Source of the DNA: Ancistrus triradiatus
Taxonomy: Eukaryota > Chordata > Actinopteri > Siluriformes > Loricariidae
Length of the DNA: 64,000 nt
Reading direction: 5' to 3'
Assembly: GCA_025084515.1 (NCBI GenBank)
Contig: JAJAGP010003144.1
Span: forward strand, 19,198 to 83,197
Position 1 is the first letter of the stretch, and each line of letters begins with the position of its first letter. The notes under the pieces were generated by a model, which worked only from the letters and a program-made list of their open reading frames with translations, was not told where the DNA came from and made no database searches. The position numbers were made by a program, and so were the translations under genes. Shown here piece after piece: positions 58,701 through 64,000 of this stretch.

Positions 58701-61366
58701 CCTCCTTCCTGTACATTTCAGCTGTGTTTGTGGGTCTGGGCTTGAGTGGAGTGGTTCCCACTCTGCACTTCGTCATCTCTGAGGGCTTCCTCAGGGCCAC
58801 CACTATCGGCCAGATGGGCTGGCTCTTCCTCATGGCCACCCTGTATATCACTGGAGCCTGCCTTTATGCCGCACGTATCCCAGAGAGATTCTTTCCTGGC
58901 AAATGTGACATTTGGGTGAGTGGGCATGTACCAAGCCAATTATTCCTAGTGCATACAGAGCCAAATGCATGCGAGCCAAAAGTCTGAAACCACTGGTGAA
59001 ACTGCTTCTGTTTTGCTACTAAGTTAAGTTACAATGTTTTTGTATTACAAATCATAAGATCAGCAGCTGAGTAAATCTCACTTTATATGTAATAAAATGT
59101 ACAGTGATGACTTTATTAGTTACAGCTCCTTGTTTCTACAGTCAAAGCGCATTAGATCAGTTCCACTTACCATATAGAACGCTTTGTAGTTCTACAATTA
59201 CAGACTGTAGTCCATCTGTTTCTCTACATACTTTGTTCGTCCCCTTTACTCCGTTCTCTAATGGTCAGGACCCCACAGATCAGGTCCCATTTGGGTGGTG
59301 GGTCATTCTCAGCACTGCAGGGACACTGACATGGTGGTGGCCTGTTAGTGTTGTGCTGGTATGCGTGGATCAGATACAGCAGTGCCGCTGGAGTTTTAAA
59401 CCCCCTCGGTGTCACTGCTGGACTGAACACAGTCCAAAAACCAAAAATGTCCCCCCACTCCAATACACACGTATGTCTCTTTTGCTTCTGATCTCCACTG
59501 GAATTTATTTTCAACATTATAATTATAATTTAAATCTCTTCAAATTTTCACTTACTATTATTGTTTGATGTGTCTGCTGGTCTTGAACTGTGTGCCTCTT
59601 CGGTTGTGTACATTTTATTTATGTTATACTTGTTGTGAAGCGTCCTTGGGATTTGTAAAAGGTGGTATATAAATTTACATAAACTGTATTTAAATTTAAA
59701 CTTATTATTATTATAATTAATACAAAACTGCAACTCCTTTATCGAACAAAAAGTCACCAAAGTCAAACAAAATCACCTTTATAGTGCAATTATTTCAAGT
59801 GACCTGCATTATGTATTAGGGCTGCGCTAAAAAAACCATACAAGATATCAATATTTATTTTTATGTACACTACATAGATATCAAAATATCTTTTAAGGTA
59901 GTAAAAACACTTTTTAAATGGGGTGTAAACTACACTCTCCGCTCCTGTACCTGTCACAGTTCAGTGCTTCAACTCCATTTGTATTTAGACGACTCAATAT
60001 GTGGAATATCGCAATGTATTGTGATCTAATCGTATCGTGAAGTCCTTTCCAGTACCCACCCCTATTATGTATCTTAAACTTTTCTGTCCAAGATTCTTCT
60101 GGCTCAAACATGGCTCATTCATTTGCCTTGCAGCGCCCCCCAGAGGATAAATAACACAAACTGTGCAAAAACACATGAGCTACTGGCTGTTTCTCAATGT
60201 GCGTACTTGTCTGTGCTTGTGACACGTCATCAGTGGCAGCCAGAGTCCTGATCCATTTCTAAGTTCGCACCTAACCAAGTCCGCTCCAAATCCCTGGATG
60301 TGTTCTTGCTCCGCCCATATTACCGAGGATGCATCGCAGCAGACTTGGACAGTGAAATATCCCACAATGCATTGCCGGCTCAGTAATGCCGGATGAGAGG
60401 ACTCCCCACTGGATGCATAATTTTCAAAGTAATACTGTTATTGAGGGACGGAATGAAGTTATACGATTTTTTTAGGCGAGAATGTAGTTGTTTAAAAATC
60501 AACTATGTGGTCAGTTTATCAAAAATGTGACGTAATGGTATTAACGTATTTATTATGCATTATATGTATTATTTATTCAGTCTGTATTCTAAATATGAAT
60601 TGTCTGATATAAAGTGAAGTTCAGAATTAAATTCCCTTCTAAAATCAGACTTGTTTGGTGCTGGCTTATGTTTGGGAAGGTTTTTATTTATGCTTAAATG
60701 CGATTGGTCCGTTGTTAGACGTAGATTAATCTATTTAAATGGACAGTAAGAGATCTGAGCACTTCTTCCACCACTGACAGGCTTTGTACAAGATGTTCTA
60801 GGACTTTATCTAGGTGTAAAAAGTAACCCGTCTCATCTCCATAGCCAAGTACGCTGCTGTTCCAATTGTAGAAGAACCCAACTCCCATCATCGGGAGAAT
60901 GTACTCCCAAATCCAACTTCCTAGTCCAGACTAGGACCTTCAGGTACTTGGTATTGAGAAACAGCCACTGTCTCTGGTTCTACATCTACAAGGTGGAGCG
61001 ATAAGTGAACAGGGTTTAAAAACTCCAGCAGCACTGCTGTGCCTGATCCAATCGTAGCAACACACGACTCAAATAGTACCTGATCGGTGGGAATCCTGAC
61101 CATTCGAGAACAGAGTAAATGGGACGAACAAAGTACGTAGATGGACTCTGCTGAGGTCTGTGCATGGCATTATCCCCATTTGTTCCTCTCTCCTGTGAAA
61201 TACCTGACGAGTTTGTTTGTGTTCCTGTGCTCCACAGTTCCACTCGCACCAGCTGTTCCACATCTTGGTGGTGGCGGGAGCGTTTGTGCATTTCCACGGC
61301 GTGTCTAACCTGCAGGAGTTCCGCTACACGGCGGGAGGGGGCTGTGCGGAAGACGGGGCGCTGTGA
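37625..61366 (+). CDS. adipor2: Adiponectin receptor 2 (7 coding exons)
   Basis: Coding exons are 37625-37684, 50339-50488, 53036-53207, 55794-55980, 57451-57638, 58722-58915 and 61238-61366. Phases agree and every border is GT/AG, giving 359 residues. AdipoR2 is a seven-helix, inverted-topology membrane protein (N-terminus in the cytosol) of the PAQR family, with a zinc-dependent ceramidase-like site. It mediates adiponectin signalling and membrane-lipid homeostasis. The zinc ligands are His175 ('FHTVYCH'), His321 and His325 ('SHQLFH'), with Asp192 in 'LDYSG' nearby. The acidic N-terminus is shorter than in mammals (386 residues in human). The 'DEGFMGMTPLLQAHHAMEK' block favours AdipoR2 over AdipoR1, as does adjacency to wnt5b. 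Confidence 0.95.
37979..38347. mobile_element. Tc1-derived MITE, copy 1
   Basis: Near-perfect terminal repeats 'cagtggggcaaaagtattta' and 'ctaaatacttttttgcccca' (ending ccccactg), flanked by TA. The terminal repeats extend about 90-100 bp each. The middle has no coding capacity. The element lies about 295 bp after the adipor2 ATG exon. Confidence 0.93.
38740..39174 (+). mobile_element. Deleted Tc1-like element (435 bp)
   Basis: Ends 'cactgatcagccataac' and 'cggctgatctgtg', flanked by TA (38738-38739, 39175-39176). It keeps two transposase scraps: an N-terminal one around 38870-39010 and 'ccagatctcattctaatcca' from the catalytic-Glu region. Confidence 0.85.
39812..40200 (+). repeat. Dispersed repeat 'R1', longest copy
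   Basis: It begins after a repeated 'tcaagtcaagtcaagtc' run and continues to about 'gagccggaactagtgtctg'. Compared with copies 1, 2 and 4 it defines a unit of about 390 bp. No TIRs, poly-A or ORF are evident. A SINE-like or MITE origin is unresolved. Confidence 0.85.
40953..40973. promoter_or_regulatory. Paired CACGTG E-boxes
   Basis: CACGTG at 40953-40958 and again at 40968-40973, nine bases apart, in repeat-free intron sequence. Such pairs can bind CLOCK/BMAL1, USF or MITF-family dimers. Only the motif is evidence. Confidence 0.3.
41407..42968 (+). mobile_element. Near full-length Tc1-like transposon
   Basis: The left terminal repeat starts 'cagtggtgtgaaaaagtttt' after TA. The long inverted repeats match over 'gtttcggaacatc' and 'gatgttctgaaacac', but the last about 40 bp of the right end have diverged or been lost. 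The transposase runs on the plus strand from about 41780 to 42750 with several frame breaks. Confidence 0.88.
41780..42750 (+). pseudogene. Tc1 transposase pseudogene
   Basis: It begins near 'ATGCCGAGATCCAAAGAA' and is broken in the N-terminal and central parts (early TGA near 41827). The final open stretch, 42439-42750, keeps 'VLQQDDDPKHTSK' (second catalytic Asp) and 'PNQSPDLNPIEMLWHELKK' (Glu), ending normally at 'VITNAWL'. The first Asp region ('LWTAEDKSETL', about 42210-42240) shows a D-to-A-like change and a probable frame slip. Confidence 0.75.
43965..44135 (+). repeat. tRNA-derived SINE, 5' truncated
   Basis: It starts inside the head and keeps the B box 'gggttcaaatcccac', the body 'cttaacccacaattgcttgg' and the tail 'aagggcttctgctaaatgct'. 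Confidence 0.85.
44140..46370. other. Repeat-poor intron stretch
   Basis: About 2.2 kb of adipor2 intron with no repeat or gene recognised. It is one of the longest such stretches in this intron. Confidence 0.45.
46376..46640 (+). mobile_element. Tc1-like transposase remnant
   Basis: It parallels 28450-28560 ('gtgatgctccaggcaatgtt' against 'gtgatgctctgggtaatttt'). It encodes 'FQQDDA' (second Asp region) and a decayed 'SQSNRV.VGC' where PDLNPIE would stand. No terminal repeats are present. Confidence 0.6.
46995..47115 (+). repeat. tRNA-derived SINE, 5' truncated
   Basis: Body 'ccaagctgccactgttaggt' and tail 'aagtcgctctgggtaagagc' then 'atctgctaaatggtgtaaat'. The head is missing. Confidence 0.75.
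48352..49347 (-). mobile_element. hAT transposon derivative nested in R1
   Basis: Perfect 12-bp terminal repeats TAGGGCTGCAAC and GTTGCAGCCCTA, flanked by identical GTCCTCCC at 48344-48351 and 49348-49355. Subterminal regions are packed with 'aatcgatta' motifs. The interior holds only the end of a hAT transposase on the minus strand, so it is an internally deleted element that needs an outside transposase. Confidence 0.95.
48671..48883 (-). pseudogene. hAT transposase C-terminal dimerisation domain
   Basis: The frame reads 'YPILARLAKSYLCIPATS' followed by 'SERLFSAAGNIVSKK', the classic hATC dimerisation motif (A.xLA..yL..PatS..sER.FS.aG). The RNase H core and the BED zinc finger are absent. 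It cannot be an active transposase. Confidence 0.85.
50339..50488 (+). CDS. adipor2: adipor2 coding exon 2
   Basis: Fifty codons in phase 0: a charged stretch 'HREAEEKPEQEEEKSSDE' then 'GFMGMTPLLQAHHAMEKM' and 'EEFVHK'. It belongs to the cytosolic N-terminal domain. Donor 'aag|gtcaga'. Confidence 0.93.
50489..53035. other. adipor2 intron 2
   Basis: 2.5 kb. It holds a Tc1 remnant at 51487-51930 and a weak SINE tail near 52290-52320 ('ggcaccccatccagggtgca'). The rest is unassigned. The acceptor 'gtaccgtctgaag' has a weak pyrimidine tract, with the T-rich stretch lying about 15 bases further up. Confidence 0.75.
51487..51930 (-). mobile_element. Tc1-like remnant, copy 1 of pair
   Basis: On the minus strand it encodes 'WNHVVFRDKSRFCLGSDG', corresponding to the 'VVFSDESRF' catalytic-Asp region of another Tc1 family, with E changed to K after the Asp. 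A second copy at 53775-54058 is nearly identical over about 280 bp. Confidence 0.75.
53036..53207 (+). CDS. adipor2: adipor2 coding exon 3
   Basis: Encodes 'MWEGRWRVIPHDVLPDWL', 'KDNDFLLHGHRPPMPSFRAC' and 'FRIHTETGNIWTHLL', the highly conserved pre-membrane region of AdipoR. Phase 0 in, phase 1 out ('cta g|gtgaaa'). Confidence 0.96.
53775..54058 (-). mobile_element. Tc1-like remnant, copy 2 of pair
   Basis: Nearly identical to 51640-51930, including 'gacgacatggttccagtctg' and 'ttgtctggatggtggacaat'. It lacks the upstream 150 bp present in copy 1. Same K in the 'RDKSRF' motif. Confidence 0.75.
54561..54572 (-). promoter_or_regulatory. CTCF core motif
   Basis: 'gccacctagtgg' is a full 12 of 12 match to the reverse complement of the CTCF core (GCCMYCTRSTGG), in non-repeat intron sequence. 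It is the best CTCF-type match I noticed in the window. Confidence 0.4.
54771..54800. repeat. Poly-A run
   Basis: About 29 consecutive A bases. It could be an old retroposon tail, but no retroposon body is recognisable upstream. Confidence 0.95.
54995..55530. repeat. Dispersed transposon-derived repeat 'R2', copy 1
   Basis: Contains 'actccagcagcactgctgtg', 'gtgtcactgcagtgctgaga' and 'gtgggagtcctgaccattag'. These phrases recur at 59190-59420 (opposite orientation) and 60975-61150. I recall this as a widespread nonautonomous fish repeat with Tc1-type ends. The name R2 is mine. Confidence 0.75.
55685..55729. repeat. (GT)n microsatellite
   Basis: Pure GT repeat 65 bp upstream of the exon 4 acceptor. 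Such tracts can influence splicing, but no effect is shown here. Confidence 0.97.
55794..55980 (+). CDS. adipor2: adipor2 coding exon 4 (TM1-TM2)
   Basis: Encodes 'CLFFLCLGIVYMF' (helix 1), 'GAFFLGAILCLSFSWLF' (helix 2) and the zinc ligand His175 in 'FHTVYCHSEG'. It ends at 'tcaaa|gtcagt' in phase 2. Confidence 0.96.
56178..56972 (-). mobile_element. Tc1-like element split by a MITE
   Basis: Left end 'cacactttattaggtacatc' after TA, followed by 'cttcgacgcatagattcaac' (complement of the transposase C-terminus). After the MITE the 5' half continues ('cagtagatc'-type and 'cagcagctgtc' motifs). The central transposase is deleted and the right terminal repeat is lost near 56972. Confidence 0.8.
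56311..56637. mobile_element. Tc1-derived MITE, copy 2
   Basis: Ends 'cagtggggcaaaaaagtatt' and 'acttttttgccccactg', flanked by TA at 56309-56310 and 56638-56639. Same family as 37979-38347 but about 40 bp shorter. It is inserted within an older Tc1 copy. Confidence 0.93.
57451..57638 (+). CDS. adipor2: adipor2 coding exon 5 (TM3-TM4)
   Basis: Encodes the end of Lys190, then 'LDYSGIAFLIMGSFVPW' (helix 3 with Asp192), 'CFIYLLVVCVLGLAAITV' (helix 4) and 'FATPQYRGVRA'. Phase 1 out at 'gctg|gtacgt'. Confidence 0.96.
57639..58721. other. adipor2 intron 5
   Basis: 1.1 kb, mostly a truncated Tc1 copy. Acceptor 'gtacatttcag'. Confidence 0.85.
57842..58565 (-). mobile_element. Tc1-like transposon, truncated
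   Basis: Left end 'gtggacaaaagtattgggac', the same terminal family as 22786-23501. Minus-strand transposase pieces include 'VIWSDESRFTIWQSG' (first Asp) and 'VPANFGRGGLMLWGHLSG', in two frames because of a frameshift near 58400. The right end is missing. Confidence 0.82.
58722..58915 (+). CDS. adipor2: adipor2 coding exon 6 (TM5-TM6)
   Basis: Encodes 'VFVGLGLSGVVPTLHFVI' (helix 5), 'MGWLFLMATLYITGACLY' (helix 6) and 'AARIPERFFPGKCDIW'. Phase 0 out at 'tgg|gtgagt'. Confidence 0.96.
59190..59420 (-). repeat. Dispersed repeat 'R2', copy 2
   Basis: Reverse orientation of copy 1: 'ctaatggtcaggaccccaca', 'ctcagcactgcagggacact' and 'gccgctggagttttaaaccc'. Confidence 0.7.
59817..60064. mobile_element. 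hAT-like MITE with 8-bp TSD
   Basis: Short ends TAGGG and CCCCTA, flanked by identical TTATGTAT at 59809-59816 and 60065-60072. The interior matches the outer parts of 36525-37181. It is the uninterrupted reference copy of that family in this window. Confidence 0.85.
60184..60967. mobile_element. Nonautonomous TIR element, family unknown
   Basis: Exact 15-bp inverted ends: 'tggctgtttctcaat' at 60184-60198 and 'attgagaaacagcca' at 60953-60967. No clear target-site duplication could be read and no transposase fragment is visible inside. The 784-bp interior is AT-rich with a GC-richer first 200 bp. Confidence 0.65.
60975..61150 (+). repeat. Dispersed repeat 'R2', copy 3 (fragment)
   Basis: 'tctacaaggtggagcgataa', 'ctccagcagcactgctgtgc' and 'aatcctgaccattcgagaac' follow in the order of copy 1. 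Confidence 0.7.
61238..61366 (+). CDS. adipor2: adipor2 coding exon 7 (TM7, C-terminus)
   Basis: Encodes 'FHSHQLFHILVVAGAFVH' (zinc ligands His321 and His325 at the start of helix 7), 'FHGVSNLQEFRY' and the C-terminal 'TAGGGCAEDGAL', stopping at TGA 61364-61366. Acceptor 'tgctccacag'. Confidence 0.96.
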   Translation, partial: FHSHQLFHILVVAGAFVHFHGVSNLQEFRYTAGGGCAEDGAL

Positions 61367-62957
61367 GCCCAGATTTTAGCACTTGTGGGAGACTTGTAGG
61401 AGACGGACCTCCCTGTACCACCACCGCCAGTAACAGCTTCACTCCTCTTACCTGCCTCACCTTAGCACAGAGGGCAAATCTGAGCAACTCTTCCTCCTTG
61501 TGTCACCCTTTTGCATTGCACATCGTTCTTTTGTGTCCAATTCCTTCTCTCTGCTCGGCCCTCGCAAATAAAACGCATAACATGATCCGTGGGCAGGTTG
61601 AGGGTGGATACGATACTGGAATATGGATTCGAACAAGTTTGCGAGGAATGATCACATTAGTTTGAATTGTCCTTCAAAGAGGGTTGGGTTAGTTCGGGGC
61701 TAGGGTTGAGATGGTTTAAAGGTGCAGATGTTTTTGGGGTTATATATTTTATACAGAGTAAATGGGTAAAAAAATGGTATTGTTCAAGAAACGGAGAGAA
61801 TGCTGAAGCATAGACGCATCTACCAAGAGTATAGTCGGAGGAACAGACCATACAGACTGAGGTCTGAGGAGAAGTTTGGTTGTAAACTGGTCCTTACTTG
61901 AATCCCACGTTTTCAGCTTCCCTCACTGAAAAAAATCAAATGAAAGGGCATAGTGAGGACTTCTCCAAAGGTGGTTGATGCCGTGATGCGGTTTGGGCTC
62001 AGAACTCGGTCCACAAGAGTACCAGAGATTTTTTTTTAAATCCTGAAAAAAGCCATAGTCCTGCCAGGGGGCAGGTTCACCACTCAGACTCTTACTATGG
62101 AAGCCCTAGAACGTGCTTCAGGTCGTTCACCGCATTCACTCGCTCATTCATTCGCTTCCTTCTCCTTGGATTAGGGTTTCTGTTCATGGCTAGATGAAGC
62201 ATTCCGATTTGGAGACGTCTCTCTGTTTTGCTCCATGACCCGTACTCCGTTCCACGCTTTAGCACTATCCTTCCGCTCAGTTCTGTTGAGATGCTTAAAT
62301 TGAGGATGATCATTATTCCTGTACCCGCTCATGCAGTGCAGGACAGAATTCGTTGCTTTTCCTTTGGTTTGCTGCTTGCCTCCTGCTTACAGGAGCACAG
62401 AGGGCTAGTGGGTCGGTGTTACAGATCCTTTAACACGCACTGTGATTAGCTGTTAGGACTTCCCTTCAGTAGAGGGTGGCTGCAGTGCAGGTTGGAGTTG
62501 ATTTCGTTTGTCCAGCCTCACACACTAATGGAACTCTGGCCGTGGCGTCTGTCAAAGGTCACGATGGGACACGGGGATAATCTCTGGGATCAACATAATG
62601 AGCTTTTCAGCCTTTTCCTTCCTGGAACTTTAATGGGGCTGCAGGAAGACCAGACCAGTAGCCTTGGCTCCGATCAGAGATGATCTAGTATTATCAGTCC
62701 ATCGGCCCACAGTGATTATGGCAGCACTGATACTATTGACAGCTCTGGGCCCCACTTTACCACCAATACAAGGCCTTAAATCACTGCAGAATAAAGATGA
62801 ATACATTTTGATGAGGTTTATTTAAACTCTTTTGTTATGATTCTTTTAAAGATTAATTTATTATTGATGTATGAGAGGTGCATACTATTTCTTGTTGAAG
62901 CACAACTTTTGAGTGTCTGCAGCAGAACCTTTATATCTGCTGTATTGTTCTAATAAA
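61367..62957 (+). other. adipor2: adipor2 3' UTR (approximate)
   Basis: Hexamers AATAAA at 61567-61572, 62790-62795 and 62952-62957 allow one short and two long 3' ends. No transposon was recognised in the interval, which supports a retained 1.6-kb UTR. The last hexamer is followed by a T/G-rich stretch as expected downstream of cleavage. Confidence 0.6.
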
Positions 62958-62959
62958 AG

Positions 62960-63354
62960 TGTTTTTGAATTCGGTTTCAAACTCTCCTTCTTCTGGGTAC
63001 CAGTGTTAATTTTGACAGAAATATTGATTTTGTTTTAGTCGTAGTCTGTTATTTGTAGTCATGGTTTAGACATCTGAATTGTGTTTAGCTTCAGTCTAAT
63101 TTTCGTCGACTAATTATAATAGGGTTATAGTCGAATAAAGCTACATGAGATTTGTCTGACTAAAATATGACAGGGAAGGTTCCAATATGTAAATGCTTTA
63201 ACATTTCCCTTGAATTATTTAAGTCCTTATGCACTGTTTGATGAAATGAAACATCTACATGCATGCATTGATAATAACAGTAAGCATTAAAGTGGTTATT
63301 ACTCAGTTTCCACCACAGATCTGCTTCACACTTGGTGTGGACATTCAGCAGATT
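62960..63354. other. Unassigned sequence after adipor2
   Basis: AT-rich, with no recognised feature until the Tc1 fragment. Confidence 0.45.
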
Positions 63355-63978
63355 GTCTATATTTCTGCATAAAAGTAGATCAAGAGAACCCAGTTAAACA
63401 ACTGAGACAAAAATATTATACTTGGTAATTTATTTATTGAGGAAAATGATCCAATATTACATATTAGTGAGTGGCAAAAGTATGTGACCCTTTGCTTTCA
63501 GTATCTGGTGTGACCCCCCCTGTGCAGCAATAACTGCAACTAAACGTTTCCTGTAACTGTTGATCAGTCCTGCACACCGACTTGGAGGAATTTTAGCCCA
63601 TTCCTCCGTACAGAACAGCTTCAGCTCTGGGATGTTGGTGGGTTTCCTCACATTAGCTGCTCACTTCAGGTCCTTCCACAACATTTCCATTGGATTATGG
63701 TCAGGACTTTGGCTTGGTCATTCCAAAACATGAACTTTATTCTTCTGTAACCATTCTTTGGTAGAACGGCTTGTGTGCTTAGGGTCGTTGTCTTGCTGCA
63801 TGACCCACCTTCTCTTGAGATTCAGTTCATGGACATATTCGTTCTACCAAGGAATGGTTAAAGAAGAATATAATGGTATAATGGTAGTAAGATAGTGGAA
63901 GAGCCGAGTTATAATCTTGAACTTGATGTCCTGATATTTTCCTTTAGAATTACCTGATATAACTCAGAATTCATTGTA
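63355..63978 (-). mobile_element. Tc1-like transposon fragment, copy D
   Basis: Same family as 17229-17865 and highly similar to it ('gtgaccccccctgtgcagca', 'tggaggaattttagcccatt'). The outermost terminal repeat is missing. A foreign stretch at about 63837-63925 includes 'ttctaccaaggaatggtt', an inverted echo of 63748-63765. Confidence 0.8.
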
Positions 63979-64000
63979 ATATATATATATATATATATAT
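63979..64000. repeat. (AT)n microsatellite cut by window end
   Basis: Pure AT repeat running to the last base. Its full length is unknown. Confidence 0.9.

Larger units (their letters stand above)
58916..61237. other. adipor2 intron 6
   Basis: 2.3 kb, with two R2 pieces, a hAT MITE and a TIR element ending about 270 bp before the last exon. 59420-59816 is AT-rich and unassigned. Confidence 0.8.

Noticed and set aside
1..64000. CRISPR array, bacterial operons, plasmid or phage features
   Set aside because: There are no regularly spaced direct repeats and no dense uninterrupted ORFs. Genes are spliced and flanked by vertebrate transposons, so the DNA is eukaryotic.
1..64000. Endogenous retrovirus or LTR element
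   Set aside because: I saw no paired LTRs, primer-binding site, or gag/pol-like frames. All mobile elements recognised are DNA transposons, MITEs or SINEs.

Overview
This window is nuclear DNA from a ray-finned (teleost) fish. It carries two spliced vertebrate genes on the + strand in a dense background of fish transposons, tRNA-derived SINEs and long dinucleotide microsatellites. The repeat mix (V-SINE/DANA-like elements, many Tc1 families, hAT, pogo and Harbinger pieces) suggests an otophysan such as a catfish or characin. That is an impression only and was not tested.

Gene 1 is wnt5b (7280-20411), rebuilt as four coding exons with canonical GT/AG borders and consistent phase, giving 370 residues. 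The 24 cysteines expected of a Wnt are present, as is the serine of the lipid-acylated hairpin. Gene 2 is adipor2 (37625-61366), rebuilt as seven coding exons giving 359 residues. It keeps the complete AdipoR zinc site and the seven-helix core. The wnt5b-adipor2 pair, same strand and adjacent, is a known vertebrate neighbourhood. The two proteins act in unrelated pathways (a secreted non-canonical Wnt and an adiponectin receptor), so the pairing is probably ancestral synteny, not functional coupling.

Layout: 1-6770 is upstream intergenic DNA with SINEs, Tc1 remnants and a TATA-bearing segment near 4.43 kb. The region 6770-7279 is the CpG-rich wnt5b leader with upstream ORFs. Intron 3 of wnt5b (9.7 kb) has a repeat-poor first part that looks regulatory, then microsatellites and two Tc1 copies. 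From 20412 to about 21.7 kb is the wnt5b 3' UTR. From 21.8 to 37.4 kb there are SINEs, a candidate noncoding first exon of adipor2 near 25.0 kb, a long inverted repeat with a hAT MITE in its loop (26.2-27.7 kb), and Tc1 and pogo elements. From 37.4 to 61.4 kb is adipor2, whose introns hold nested transposons with readable target-site duplications. From 61.4 to 62.96 kb is its 3' UTR, followed by another Tc1 fragment to the window edge.

I found no gene system unknown to biology here. The points most worth a second look are the in-frame upstream ORFs in both genes, the candidate adipor2 promoter exon, the long inverted repeat, the nested insertions that allow relative dating, and several motif-rich noncoding segments.
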